Source: Emiliania huxleyi CCMP1516 (lineage: Eukaryota; Haptophyta; Isochrysidales; Noelaerhabdaceae). From it: a DNA stretch of 37,917 nucleotides. Within the stretch, counting starts at the first letter, position 1. Every line of letters starts with the position of its first letter. This document shows, piece after piece, positions 1 to 10,016 of this stretch. Under the pieces are notes generated by a model. That model ran no database searches and had not been told where the DNA came from. It saw only the letters and a program-made list of their open reading frames with translations. The position numbers and the translations under genes were made by a program. Location: contig NW_005201192.1 in assembly GCF_000372725.1 (NCBI RefSeq), positions 759,445 through 797,361 on the forward strand, given 5' to 3'.

Positions 1-755
1 GGGTGGGGTGGGAGGGGGGGGGGGGGGCACGGGTACGGTGTGGCCTTCGTTTCTTTCGCCAGTCCCGTGCCCAGTGTTGTGCGAGGGAGTTTTGTTGTAA
101 GATTCTTTCGAATTTTCGTTCGGGGTTCATGTACGTGGCATCTCTTCTGTAACGGTCGTTGGAGGGAGCGCCCTGGAGATGAGAGGGTCGCAGCCGGATG
201 TAGGCGTAGTCCGTACACCGTAGAGCGGTGTGACGCAGGTGATGTCGACTCCACGACCTAGATGGTTTTTAAAGCACACTCACACCATACCATGCGAGGT
301 GTCCGAGGAGGGGGCTGGCTTTTGAGCCTCTCTCCGCAACCGTTGCCGAATCGCTTGGCTGCCCCTCGGTAGAGCTCTACCCGTTACCGCTTGGGCTCTG
401 CCAGCTGTGACGTCCCCGGGCGCCGCGGGGCAATATATGTATGTATTAGTAGGAAGGTGATAGTACAGTCGTTGGTGCGCTTTTTCGTGTGGCGATTCCG
501 GGCAACGATTTTCATCTGACCCCTCTGGCGCCTACCATGGGCTCTAGCAGTGCACTGACTGCCTCGCTCTTCACAAGTAGAAGAGAAAGAAAGTGCGGAT
601 GACACTAGTTGTAGTTCACTCTCTCTCGCACTCACTCCCCGGCACACAGCGAGGCACACAGCGAGGCACTTGTGCGCAGTGCCGCACGGCCGACGCACGC
701 AGCGCCGTGTCGCAAAGCCAAAGGCACGCGTTCTCACACATGCTGGTTTCTCGAC
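1..755. other. Left-edge non-coding region
   Basis: I see no convincing gene here. The first 27 bases are nearly pure G with a few T, so this is probably a hard-to-sequence homopolymer. Short open frames on both strands have no family resemblance and unnatural composition. A 14-bp unit with core ggcacacagcgagg is repeated about twice near 640-670. The part next to 755 would be the 3' untranslated region of the ankyrin/MYND gene, which is read leftwards. Confidence 0.5.
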
Positions 756-2534
756 TCATGCCACAGCGTTGCAGTACTTCTTGTGGTATGCCCAGTCCCG
801 CTTCTGGCATTCTCGAGAGCAGTAGCGCACCGCCTTGCATCGCGAGCATTTGCTCATGCGATTGACTGCCAAGCGGGCCATGCAGCTCGAGCACCGCTTC
901 GGATCCAGCTCCAGCAACTCCTGCCTCCAATCGACGTTTCGCTCCTCAAGTAAATCTTCTGCTGTCACGCAGAATCGTGCATTGAACTGCTCCATCCCGC
1001 TCGTCCCGAGGCTCAAATCTGCTGCCCATGCGGAACCGTGTTTGTACGGTTTGTAGGGACAGAACCAGCTGGATTCGTCGTCATCGTTGATCTTCATGGC
1101 ATACCCAGCGCCAGCCCACCGTGGGAGCCCCGTGGAGCGGATCTCGACGAGGCCGTAACGGTGCATCAGCCATTGGATGCGAAGCGGCAAGTGTTCGAAT
1201 TGCCCAAGAAGCCGATTGTGGTAGATGTCAGCGTACTCCTCTGCCTCCTCCATGCACACGGCACAGTGGCTAGCCACCTCCGACGACGGACCGCCGTCGT
1301 CAGATCCCACAAGCGAGCTCCGAATAGCGACGACCCTACGCAGGCGCACTTGCTGCTCCAAACAGGCAACGGCGTACCACGGGAGCTCCAGCCCGATGCG
1401 TTCACCGCTGTCGAGCCCTAGCTCGCGCCGCAAGAACGCGAGGCTGAATCCGCGTTCGTCACCAACGGATGACATGGCTCTTTCGAGCTGGCGATTGGCG
1501 ACCACGCTAATTCCAGCATCGGCCAACCCGCGCTGCCTCAGAGCTCTTATCGCCACATCCATCTGGCGCGTGCAATCCGCGTACGCACGCTGCAACTCGA
1601 TGCACTCGTCGGACGAAACGTCGTCGCGCCCGTGGTATCTTGCCTGCTGGTACCGGCTGTCGGGCCGTGCCTCGAGCGTCACGTTGCTCAGCAATGGCAC
1701 GAGGCTCTCGCCTGCGTCGCCCGCCTCACCCGCCGCTGCCGAAGGCTCCGCCATGCGCTGACCCGAAAAAACGCCCACGCCGCCCGATGCCGCCTGTGCC
1801 GTAACCTCTGCAGCGGCCTCGCGCCGACGCCGATTCGCCACCCCCTCCTCATGCGCCTCCTCGAGATATGTCCTGAAGGCCGCGATGCACTCCTCATGGC
1901 CCTGCTGCTGGGCAAACTGCAGCGCAGTCTTGCCGTCCTCATCGCGGGCCATGCACCCTTCGCGCCCAGCCCGAAGAAGCACGAGGACCGTGGCGGGATG
2001 GTTGAAGAAAGAGGCGGCCATCAGCGCAGTCCTGCCGTTTTTTGTTCGCTGATTGACCTCCGCGCCGTGCTCCAGCAGCGCTTCGACCACCCGCACGTGG
2101 CCGTTGTTGGCGGCGGCCATCAGCGCCGTAGTGCCGATGCTGTCTTGCGCGTCCGGCTTCGCGCCCCGCTTCAGCAGAAGCTCGACCAGCTGCTTGTGAC
2201 CGTTGGCGGCGGCGATCAGCAGGAGCGTCCAGCCACTCGCACCGCCACGCACGCACGTCGCGTCAAGCAGCCCGTCCCCGGTGAGCCACGTCTGCACCAC
2301 GCCCGCCTTGCCGTCCTCCGCCGCGGCTTGGATCTTTTTCGGCAGCGCGAGCGACGCAGCCTGTGACGCCTTTGAAGCGCGTCCGCGCCGGGAGGCGGCT
2401 GAGCCAGCTTTTGGTCGGCCAGGCATGGAAGCGCTCGTCGTAAAGAGAAGCCCGGCGGCGGTGGCGGGGAGCGTGGCGGGGAGTAAAGAATTTACCGTGG
2501 CGCGGTGCTCCGCGGTCGCCGCCTGCGGCATCAT
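756..2534 (-). CDS. Ankyrin-repeat protein with C-terminal MYND zinc finger
   Basis: A single-exon frame of 592 aa starts at the tandem ATG ATG at 2534. Residues about 100-215 hold three to four ankyrin repeats, seen as GWTLLLIAAANGHKQLVELLL, then GTTALMAAANNGHVRVVEALL, then GRTALMAASFFNHPATVLVLL. The C-terminus (about 548-588) is a complete MYND zinc finger with the spacing CxxC...CSRC...YCSRECQ...H...C. The middle (about 300-540) has no recognised domain; a CAVCMEE motif near residue 423 is not a full second finger. Ankyrin plus MYND proteins usually act as protein-interaction adaptors in nucleus or cytoplasm, and no enzyme domain such as SET is present. An alanine-rich N-terminal stretch could be disordered or a weak targeting signal. 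No intron is needed, unlike most neighbours. The domain call is secure; the cellular role is unknown. Confidence 0.88.
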   Translation of the reverse strand: MMPQAATAEHRATVNSLLPATLPATAAGLLFTTSASMPGRPKAGSAASRRGRASKASQAASLALPKKIQAAAEDGKAGVVQTWLTGDGLLDATCVRGGASGWTLLLIAAANGHKQLVELLLKRGAKPDAQDSIGTTALMAAANNGHVRVVEALLEHGAEVNQRTKNGRTALMAASFFNHPATVLVLLRAGREGCMARDEDGKTALQFAQQQGHEECIAAFRTYLEEAHEEGVANRRRREAAAEVTAQAASGGVGVFSGQRMAEPSAAAGEAGDAGESLVPLLSNVTLEARPDSRYQQARYHGRDDVSSDECIELQRAYADCTRQMDVAIRALRQRGLADAGISVVANRQLERAMSSVGDERGFSLAFLRRELGLDSGERIGLELPWYAVACLEQQVRLRRVVAIRSSLVGSDDGGPSSEVASHCAVCMEEAEEYADIYHNRLLGQFEHLPLRIQWLMHRYGLVEIRSTGLPRWAGAGYAMKINDDDESSWFCPYKPYKHGSAWAADLSLGTSGMEQFNARFCVTAEDLLEERNVDWRQELLELDPKRCSSCMARLAVNRMSKCSRCKAVRYCSRECQKRDWAYHKKYCNAVA

Positions 2535-2954
2535 CGCCGCCCAGGCGTCGCTAGCAGGGGCGTTCCGATGTGCTCCGATGTGTTACGACTCGCTCTCCAG
2601 TGTCACGCTTTTGGTCGACGGGATACCCCCCCCCCGACCCCCCCCCCCCCCTGGACGCGTCCACCCTCCGTCCAACATTCGCATCCCCTCTTTTACATAC
2701 ATAAAACCTTCTAGCGAGACACGCGTGGCGCTGGCGGGGGCCAGTGTCTCGAGTGTGCACGGCGAATGGCAATGGGCGAACCCGCGCCTGATATACTCTG
2801 CATACATCGAAATGGCAAGATGGAGTGTACAACTACAAGTAAAAATGCGGGCAACGCAAATTTAAGTGCACCCTTAGTCGGCAAGAGTGCGCCTGCAGCC
2901 ACACTGCATCGCGCCGACCCGCGACCGCCGCCCGCCGCACACCGCCGCCCGCCG
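2535..2954. other. Spacer between two minus-strand genes
   Basis: This 420-bp stretch lies between the start of the ankyrin/MYND gene and the stop codon of the ADCK2-like gene, both read leftwards. It should hold the promoter of the former and the 3' end of the latter. An interrupted poly-C run lies at about 2626-2651. I recognise no RNA gene or conserved protein. Confidence 0.45.
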
Positions 2955-5455
2955 TCACGCTCCTACCAGCAGCGGCAAGCCCACCGAGAAGAGGTCGAGG
3001 GTGGGGTCGAGCTGCCTACCCAGCCCCTCGAGGACGACGATCGCGCAGACGAGGGTCGTGAAGACGGGGTCGGGCTGCACGTGGTGCGTGCGCACGAGGC
3101 TGGTCACCTCGAGCAGAACCTCGCCCACCTTGAGGTGGCGCAAGTTGAAGGCGCCGCGCTCGCCCGCGCGCGCGCTCTCGACGAGATTCCTCATCCCGCG
3201 CCGGAAGGCGGCGGGGTCGTCGCAGCGCTGCTCGCGCGCGTGGCGCAGCATCAGGTCGCCCGCGAGCTCGCCTAGCCGAGATGCAGCCGAGATGCAGCCG
3301 AGATGCAGCCGAGATGCAGCCGAGATGCAGCCGACATGCAGCCGAGATGCAGCCGAGATGCAGCCGAGACACACCCGCGCTCGTCTGGCAGAACGCGGAG
3401 TGGAGGGAGCGGGCCAAAGGCGCGGGAGGCGGGGCGAGGAAGGGGGGAGGGGGAGGGGGGGCGAGTCGCACCGTCGCCCTGCCCGATGGCCTTGAAGAGG
3501 CTGAGGAAGTTGCGCCGGTCCCGCTCGGTCAGCTCGACGACCAAGCCAGCCTGCGAGAGAGGCGCACGAGAGAGGCTCGCCACGGGTGGGCTCCGAGAGG
3601 TAGCAATCTCGGCCTGCTCTCGGCTGCGAGCAGGCGCGCGTCGATAATGCCGAGCCTGACCTCCCCCGCGCCTCCTCCGCCGCCCTCGCCGCCGGCCGGC
3701 AGGACGAGGATGTTGCCCGGGTGGAGGTCGGCGTGGACAAAGTTGTGCCTGCAGAGCGGCGGAGGGGCGGAGCCGATGTGGCGGGGAGGGCGGCGGAGGG
3801 GCGGAGCCGATGTGGCGGGGAGGGCGGCGGGGTCCTGCTCCAGGGTGCCCCGGTCACTCAGGAGCGCGCGCAGGAGGCAGCACTCCTGATACCATAGGGA
3901 GGACGGCGCCACCCCGGGAGCGCGCGCGCGCCGCGCGCTCTCTCGGCTACATCGCGGCGGCTCGCGCGCCGAAGCACCATAGTAAGGAAGGTGCGCAGCC
4001 CGAGCCTCGCCAGCTCGCTTCTCCGCGCCTCCCGCGCCGCGCCGCGCGCCTCGAGCTCCGCCGCCGCGCGGACGGCAGCGCTCGCGTCCGCGCTGCTCGC
4101 GGCGCCCATCCCCGCAGCCTGCATCGCCTCGGCCGCCGCCTCGTCCGCCGCGAGCAGCGCGGCCGCCTCCCCCTCCGCCGCGGCGGCGTCCTCCTCGAGC
4201 AGGGAGGAGAGGGTCTGCCCGGGCAGCAGCGTCTCGACGAGCACCCTCCGCGCCACCAGCCCTTCCTCGCGCAGAGGCCGCGGCACCTCCACGCGAGGGT
4301 CGACGGCGAAGTTCGCGCGGAAGGCGTCGAGGTTGCGGGCTTCGAGCCGCAGGTCGAGCTGGGACCGCATGAAGGCCGCAAACTCGTCGACCATCTGGGG
4401 AAGGGCGAGCCAGCGCAGGCCAGGCAGCAGAGGGGAGAGGAGGAGCTCGAAGGCGCCGCACGCGCCGCGAAGCAGGTAGAGGTCGTCAGCGACCTGGAGG
4501 CAGGGTCCGAGAAGGGTCCGAGAAGGGTCCGAGAAGGGTCCGAGAAGGGTCCGAGAAGGGTCCGAGAAGGGCTCCACAAGTGGTGCAGCTGCCTGCCGCT
4601 CGACATGCGGGTGGAGCACCTCGAGGGCAGAGGGGCGGGCCGTGAGGAGGCGCTCTTCGGAGTCGACGCGTGAGTGGGCGCACCACCTTGACGGCGAGGG
4701 GCACGCCGCCCACTGTCGCGCGGTGCACCTGCGCAATGCAGCCCGAGCCGAGGGGCGCAGCAGAGAGGCTTCCCAGCAGCTCCTCGGCGGGCGCGGTGGC
4801 GCCGAAGGAGGCGGAGATCGCGGCGCGCGAGAGCTCGAGCGCGTGCGGCTCGACTCTCGAGTGCAGCTCGCCTGTCCACGCCTCGAGCCGTGAGGCGTTC
4901 ACACCCTCGCGCCCGCCCTCGAGTGGAGGCCCTCGAGTGGAGCTCGCCGAGCGTCGCGCAGAGCGAGGCGGGCAGCACGTCGGGTCGCGTGGAGGCCCAC
5001 TGGCCGAGCTTCGTGAGGCACGGGCCGCCGCGCTCGAGCGCGTGCACCAGAGCGCGCTCGAACCGCGACTGCCACGCTCTGCCGCGAAGCAGGAGCGCCG
5101 GCAGCAGCAGCAGCAGCGGTCGCAGCAGCAGCAGGCCCAGCGCAAAGGCGCGTGCGAGCAGTCGCAACGCACCGAGTGCTGAGCGCGGCCGACCATCGAG
5201 CGATAGAGAGGCCGATTCGGCTTCGGGTACTATCGCCGCCTGCCGGGCCGCGACCCGCCTCTGCACAGCAAAGGCTGGCGTGCCGCCGTGGAGGAGGAGC
5301 AGCGCGGCAAAGCTTTGCGGCGGTGGGCGGCAACTTAAGATACGGTGCAATGCGGTGCTCCGGCCGCAGAGAGAGCGACGAGGCAAAGCGACGGAACGCG
5401 CGAGCCGTAACGCGGTCGGAGAGCTGTCGGCGACGGTTCGGGCCAGTCGGAGCAT
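2955..5455 (-). CDS. ADCK2: ADCK2-like ABC1/UbiB-family atypical kinase, 7 exons
   Basis: Exons on the minus strand: 5455-4948, 4871-4687, 4619-4593, 4493-3970, 3748-3640, 3550-3472, 3271-2955. They join in frame to 582 aa. The N-terminus MLRLARTVADSSPTALRLAR is arginine-rich and acid-poor, like a mitochondrial presequence. Visible UbiB-family signatures are KLGQWASTRPD (about 149-159), an alanine-rich loop equivalent GSGCIAQVHRA (211-221) with Lys231 in LAVK, catalytic-loop HADLHPGN (420-427), metal-binding DAG (451-453, split across an intron), and VLEGLGRQLDPTLDLF near the C-terminus. The order and spacing fit ADCK2, a mitochondrial protein linked to coenzyme Q and lipid metabolism. An Ala/Glu-rich insertion lies at about 325-390. 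Four of six introns appear to be GC-AG and two carry 11-bp tandem repeats. A TTG 60 nt upstream in frame is less likely as start. Boundaries rest on frame and alignment. Confidence 0.85.
3272..3471 (-). repeat. ADCK2 intron 6 with 11-bp tandem repeat
   Basis: This intron (GT donor, AG acceptor on the minus strand) splits the codon joining GQGD to GELAGD. About 3275-3368 is an array of roughly eight copies of the 11-bp unit gatgcagccga on the plus strand, with one variant copy reading gacatgcagcc. The rest is purine-rich on the plus strand. The array shares no sequence with the arrays in the other introns. Confidence 0.85.
3749..3969 (-). repeat. ADCK2 intron 4 with a two-copy 33-34 bp repeat
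   Basis: The intron begins with GC on the minus strand and ends with CAG. It contains two adjacent copies of a unit of about 33 bp between about 3761 and 3830, with core ggagccgatgtggcgggg. It separates the exon ending MVLR from the exon starting HNFVHADLHPGN, exactly where ADCK2 family alignment predicts continuity. Confidence 0.75.
4494..4592 (-). repeat. ADCK2 intron 3 with 11-bp tandem repeat
   Basis: This is a GC-AG intron of 99 nt between VLHPHVERQ and VADDLYLLR. About 4503-4571 is a perfect array of about six copies of the 11-bp unit gggtccgagaa (plus strand). The array fills most of the intron. A GT donor four codons upstream is also in frame but would shorten the protein relative to ADCK2. 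Confidence 0.85.
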
Positions 5456-5642
5456 TGCGACAAAAAAAGTCGCGGGCGGAAACAGAAAGAAGGAGCCTCC
5501 ACACAGGGATTTCAAAGGAGAAAGGACCCGCCAATAAAGGCGAGTTTCTTATGAGCGCCCGCCGAGGGCGAGGCACCCTCTCTCCATCTCTCTCTCTCAC
5601 CGGCCGGTCCTTCCTCCCCAGCTGCTCGCCCCAGGAGAAGAC
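5456..5642. promoter_or_regulatory. Shared divergent promoter region
   Basis: Only 187 bp separate the ADCK2-like ATG (read leftwards) from the small ORF at 5643 (read rightwards), so any promoters overlap. The segment includes a CT-rich stretch (5578-5600). It also has a block, cacacagggatttcaaagga, which reappears with small changes near 20484. I see no clear TATA box. Confidence 0.35.
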
Positions 5643-6233
5643 ATGAGTTCACCCGCCGATAGCGTGAACGCGTCGGGTGACGATCACCTCGATGCGGCAG
5701 CCTCGGCGATGCTGCACTCCAGGTCGCGCCTCCCGGGCCAATGCGGCGATAGAATGGGCCAGTGCACCGCGGGTGGTCACCTCGCCCGGCTCTCGATGGA
5801 GGAGCGGGGACTGGTGGTGATGGAGTCACCGGCTATGGGTCGGGCGCGCGTGGCGACGGCTACGGATGCGCGGCTAGCTGAGATCCGTGCCCTGCCGGAC
5901 ACGAGCGGAACCTGGGTCACCCCTGCTCGCCGCGTGCCCGACTCGCCAGAAGGGGGAGGAAAGTCGGCTCTGCGACCCTCGAGCAGCCCAGGCGCGCGGG
6001 ATTGCGGCTGCGGCCGCACGGTCAGCTTTGCCCCGTTCACCGACGAGGGTCAGCCAGAGGAGGGCGCCGCGTCCTCCGCCAGTGACGGGCGGGTGAGTCA
6101 CTGGCTCGCAGCGGCACCCGAGTGCTTCGCCATCGCCTTCCTCATCGCAATCGCGCTATCGCTCGCCTTCCACTCGCTGCATATGCCGCCGGTGTCGCCG
6201 CCGTCGCCGCCACCGCCACCGCCACCACGGTGA
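5643..6233 (+). CDS. Hypothetical protein with one C-terminal membrane segment
   Basis: An ATG-initiated frame of 196 aa with no recognised domain. The first 140 residues are Ser/Ala/Gly-rich and probably disordered, with a CGCGRTVSFAPF patch near residue 123. A single strongly hydrophobic segment, about residues 153-175 (core CFAIAFLIAIALSLAF), is followed by a short proline-rich tail ending PPSPPPPPPPR. This is the layout of a tail-anchored or single-pass protein. It is divergent from the ADCK2-like gene. Support is frame length, a credible ATG and the hydrophobic block; there is no homology support. Confidence 0.45.
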   Translation: MSSPADSVNASGDDHLDAAASAMLHSRSRLPGQCGDRMGQCTAGGHLARLSMEERGLVVMESPAMGRARVATATDARLAEIRALPDTSGTWVTPARRVPDSPEGGGKSALRPSSSPGARDCGCGRTVSFAPFTDEGQPEEGAASSASDGRVSHWLAAAPECFAIAFLIAIALSLAFHSLHMPPVSPPSPPPPPPPR

Positions 6234-6702
6234 AAAGAGACATGAAAAGGACATGAACTGGTGACGCAACGATCGGGCCGTTCGGGCTCACCATCCTCGC
6301 CCTCGGATTCTCCTCCCGCTAAACCTAAGAAAGAAAGAAAGAAGACAGGGAACCCAAGGGAGGACGGCACGCCGCCACGTTGAGGCTGCTCTGAGCGGCA
6401 ACAAGGCGATGTCCGATGACATCCTGCCTACCGGCGCGCCGGGAGGAGGTGCAGGTGGTTGCTCCGCCGCCGGACCGCCCTCTCCACCACCCTCGCCCAG
6501 GGATCTACAATGCTGTCTTAAGGTCCGCCGACAGCATCGGGCACCGCCTCGGTACTCGAGTAGACAAAATGCGCCTGCGGGCGGACCCTGACAGATCACA
6601 GATCACTTGTACGATGCTGCTACTGCCTTTTTCTCACCTCACTCTCACATCTTGTTTGCTGCGTTTCTTCACCCCACTCGTGCGCAGCTGTAGGAATACA
6701 CA
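6234..6702. other. Intergenic spacer
   Basis: There is no convincing gene. It contains a short AAAG-rich run (about 6327-6343) and a CT-rich stretch before 6690 that could be leader of the next gene. Small frames here have low-complexity Pro/Arg composition. Confidence 0.4.
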
Positions 6703-8017
6703 ATGGTGCTGAGCGGCAGCATCACCTTCCTCTACTCCTCGCGACTCGCCGACGCACGACGCTTCTACAGCCACGATCTTGGCCTCCCGCTCCGCCGCGA
6801 CGGTGGCGTGCTCTTCTTTGCTCTCCCGGGTGGCGCCGCGTCGCTCGGGATCGTGCCAGAGGGGACGAGCGCGGCGGCGAGTCCACCCGTGAGCGCGGTG
6901 ACCGCCGGACGCGACACGGCCATGGTGTGCCTGCTGACGGACGACGTCGACGGCACCTACGCAAAGGCGCTGGCGGGCGGGCGGTGCTCGGCGGAGCAGC
7001 CGCCGCGAGCGACGGAGCGGTTCGGCATCTACAACGCTCTGCTGCGCGACCCGGACGGGTACCTCGTCGAGCTGCAGCGCTTTACCGACGCGGCGGAGCA
7101 GCGAGAGTTTTGTGGCGGGTCGGCAGCGTCGGAGGCGGCGTCGGATCAGGCGGCGGCGGCGGCGGCGGAGGCGGCGGCGGCGGCGGCGGAGGCGGCGGCG
7201 GCGGCGGTGGAGGAGTCGGCGGTGGCGACGGCAGAGGTGGCGAAGGCTCCGCTCGTCGTCGCCGTCGGGAGCAAGAACCCTGTCAAAGTCAACGCGGTGC
7301 GCGCCGGCTTTGCCGCCGCCTTCCCGCTGACAGCGCTCGAGGTGGTTGCGTACGACATCCCGAGCGGCGTGTCCGACCAGCCGTGGGGCGAGGCGGAGAC
7401 GCGGCAGGGGGCTCTCAACCGGGCGGAGAACTGCCTCGGCGCGCACTGCCTCGGCCACGGCGGTGCGGCTCCTCCTCTCGCGCCCACCACCGCCCTCTCC
7501 CTCTCCCTCCCTCTCCCTCCTTCTCCCCCTCTCCCTATCTCTCTCTCTGTAGCAGCCGCACCGCGACTCCTCCTCCCCGGCGCCACCACCTCCCCGGCGC
7601 CACGCAGGTGCGATGCCCGACTTCGCCGTCGGAGTCGAGGGCGGCGTGGCGGAGTGCAGCCTATCATCCCTCCACCCAGGCACGCCCGGCCTCGACTCCT
7701 GCACCGAGTGCTTCGCCTTCCTCGCCGTGATGCGCTCGCCGGCGAGCGAGGCGGGCGTCGCGTGGGGCGTGGCGCGCACCGGGTCCTTCGCGCTGCCTCC
7801 GCGCCTCGCCGCCCTCGTCAAGTCCGGCGTCGAGCTCGGCGACGCCGACGACAGAGTCTTTGGCGACAGCGGGAGCAAGCGCAAGGGCGGCACGGTCGGC
7901 AAGCTCACGCGCGGCCTGGTGGACCGTACCGCGTACTATGAGCATGCGATGCACCTCGCGCTGGCGCCGTTTGTGCACGGAGAGGAGTTCCCAGGGCTGT
8001 ACGACGCGGGGGAGTGA
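6703..8017 (+). CDS. VOC/glyoxalase domain fused to inosine/xanthosine triphosphatase (NTPase, YjjX/DUF84 type)
   Basis: Exons 6703-7462 and 7608-8017 join in frame to 389 aa. Residues about 1-130 form a vicinal-oxygen-chelate fold: FLYSSRLADARRFYSHDLGL at the start and GIYNALLRDPDGYLVELQRF at the end, which carries the expected terminal glutamate. An alanine-rich linker (about 147-182, encoded by a GCG-type repeat at about 7150-7215) follows. Residues about 185-389 match the non-canonical purine NTP phosphatase family: GSKNPVKVNAVRAGF, VSDQPWGEAETRQGALNRA, DFAVGVEGGV, LGDADDRVFG, GGTVGKLTRGLVDR and YYEHAMHLALAPF. That family hydrolyses ITP and XTP to keep damaged purines out of nucleic acids. 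The VOC part may be a lyase or dioxygenase-like detoxifier; its substrate is unknown. The single GT-AG intron is pyrimidine-rich and repeats GGTGCG at both junctions. The fusion is uninterrupted in one reading frame. Confidence 0.85.
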
Positions 8018-8188
8018 GCGTGTGGTGAGTACGCACGCCCCGTGTTGCATGTCTGACTGTCACTGTGCGGTTTCGGGGCCCGGGGTTGTGCGTTTCGAAG
8101 TGAGTGCGCACACCCAATTCGACAGAAAACTTCTTTTTTTATTTCATCAAATACGGCGACCATCGACCCACGCTGTCAGTGACGAAGG

Positions 8189-9747
8189 ATGGCCAGCTCT
8201 GTGATCGCCGTGTCTCCCTGGAGCACAAATATTACTGTCGTTGATGGCATGCCCGCGGCGTCCAGCTCTCGGTACGCCATTGAGATGCTGGCATGCTGGC
8301 TAAGCTTTGTCACCTTCAACCTCGGCTGGGTCGCCATGACATCGCCGAAGGACGACCGCTGGCGGCGGATGCGCTTCATCTGTATGATGTGGCCGCAGCA
8401 GTTTCTCGCCATCGTGAGCCGGTTTCTCGTCATGAGGTTGGTCAAGCTCGCCTCATGGGAGGGGCTCGACCATCCGGCCCTCTACTGGCCTCTCCTCTTG
8501 CCGATCGGCGTCTTTGAGACCTGGTCCATCCAGGCGATGGCGGACGTGTACGAGTCGCGGCCCGTCAAGCCCGTGTGTCTGAAGCAGGTGCTGAACCAGC
8601 TCAAGATCACCACTGCAGAGTCCATCGGGGTAACGGTGGGCTACAAGATCTGGCCTTGGGTTCGCATCGACGACCCGACCGTCGAGTCGCTTCTCCACGC
8701 CACCTGGCGCACCTTTGTCTTTGACATCGGGCTCGACATCGGCTTCTACACCTTCCACCGCGTGTGCCACGTCAACCGCGCGCTCTGCTGCTGTCGCACC
8801 TCGCGGCACCGCCACGTCCGTGACTTGTCCGTGGCCACGTCCCGCAGGCACGCTCTACCGCTGGCTGCACGCGCAGCACCACACCGACACGGCCAAAGAG
8901 CACGGTCACCTAGTCGCGCACGAGACCTACGAGGTCAGCCTCGTCGAGGCGATCTCCATCCTGGGCGCGCACAGGGACCTGGCCGAGATCTCGCCGAGAT
9001 TGCCCGAGATTTCCCGAGGCAAAGCGCGCGCCTCCGTCCTCGGCTCCTGCCTCCATCAAACCTCCCCGAGCCATCACACAACGACACGACCCAAAGTGCC
9101 CTCAGGCTCGTACCTCATCGGGTTCGAGCTCATCGGCCTGCTCTACAACTACACCCTCTTCGACATCGCCCTCCTCGTCTCGTGGGCACCGAATCGCCAC
9201 CGCAGTGGCAAATCGCGCGACTCGTCCACGACGCACCCACGCGGCACGACCCCATAGGCGCTCAGCGTCGCGCCGCTCGACCAGGTCGGGTGTGTGTGAA
9301 GGGGGAGTCTTCACCTCTTGAGCCGTGAGTAGGCCCACCTCGTCGAGCTGCTCGGCCACACGCAAATGTCGTGGACCGTGAACGGCCCGCCCGCCCCTGC
9401 CCCATCCCTGCCCCACCGCCGCCACCGGCCGCCAGAGACGGACAGTCCTACCTCGCCGCGCCCGCATGCAGGCCACCCTCTGCGCATCATCCCAGAGGTG
9501 CTCAACCTCGACCTCAAGGCGAGAGACCCGAGACGACCCGAGAGGACCCGAGAGGACCCGAGCGCACTCCCTCCCGCAATGCTCCCAGGTGCCCGACCAC
9601 ACCATGCACCACACCAAGCCCCTCTCCAACTTCTCCAAGCGCCTCACGCTGCTTGATCACCTCTTCGGCACCTACGAGCCGCCCGGCGACGAGTACGGCA
9701 CCATCACGCTCAAGGACCTGGCCAAGGCAAAGGCCAAGGCGGCGTGA
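8189..9747 (+). CDS. Sterol desaturase / fatty acid hydroxylase superfamily protein, 7 exons
   Basis: Exons: 8189-8777, 8848-8964, 9106-9185, 9258-9284, 9333-9384, 9472-9518, 9589-9747, giving 356 aa in frame. The di-iron histidine clusters of the superfamily are present: HRVCH (190-194, HX3H), HAQHH (204-208, HX2HH) and HTMHH (308-312, HX2HH). The first histidine cluster and the second are joined across intron 1. Several hydrophobic segments precede and separate the clusters, consistent with an endoplasmic-reticulum membrane enzyme. The C-terminus LLDHLFGTYEPPGDEYG is typical of the family. The substrate (sterol, sphingoid base or alkane) cannot be told. Five of six introns read as GC-AG. 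Exon 4 is only 27 nt and could be skipped without losing frame; for intron 3 a GT donor nine bases upstream is also possible. Intron 6 (9519-9588) holds a 10-bp repeat. Confidence 0.85.
9519..9588 (+). repeat. Desaturase intron 6 with ~10-bp tandem repeat
   Basis: This is a 70-nt GC-AG intron. About 9524-9562 is four imperfect copies of the unit acccgagagg. The intron sits between LNLDLK and VPDHTMHH, so it interrupts the exon just upstream of the last histidine cluster. Confidence 0.75.
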
Positions 9748-10016
9748 GGGTGGGCGACGGGCGTTCGCGCAGACCACTGACCAGTGTGCTGCCCCTGCGC
9801 CGCGCGCGCTCGACTGCGCCCCGCTCTGGCCTCTGCTCAACGCCTGGAACCGGGCCGTGTACGTTTTAGCTTACTGGGAGAAAGGGGGGCGGCAGGTGTC
9901 TCTCTCTCGCGTGTACGATTAATTGTGATTCCTTTTGCGATTTGCAAGAGGATTTACCCGCTTCAGCGTCCGTCCCGAAGCGGACGCACGCGCGGCCGTG
10001 GAGTTGGCAATGCAAT

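Noticed and set aside
1632..2366. Plus-strand 244-aa ORF opposite the ankyrin/MYND gene
   Set aside because: It is antisense to a clear gene and its Arg/His/Leu-rich composition is typical of a shadow frame.
3275..3368. CRISPR-like array of short repeats
   Set aside because: The units are 11 bp and directly adjacent with no spacers; it lies in a eukaryotic intron. It is a minisatellite.
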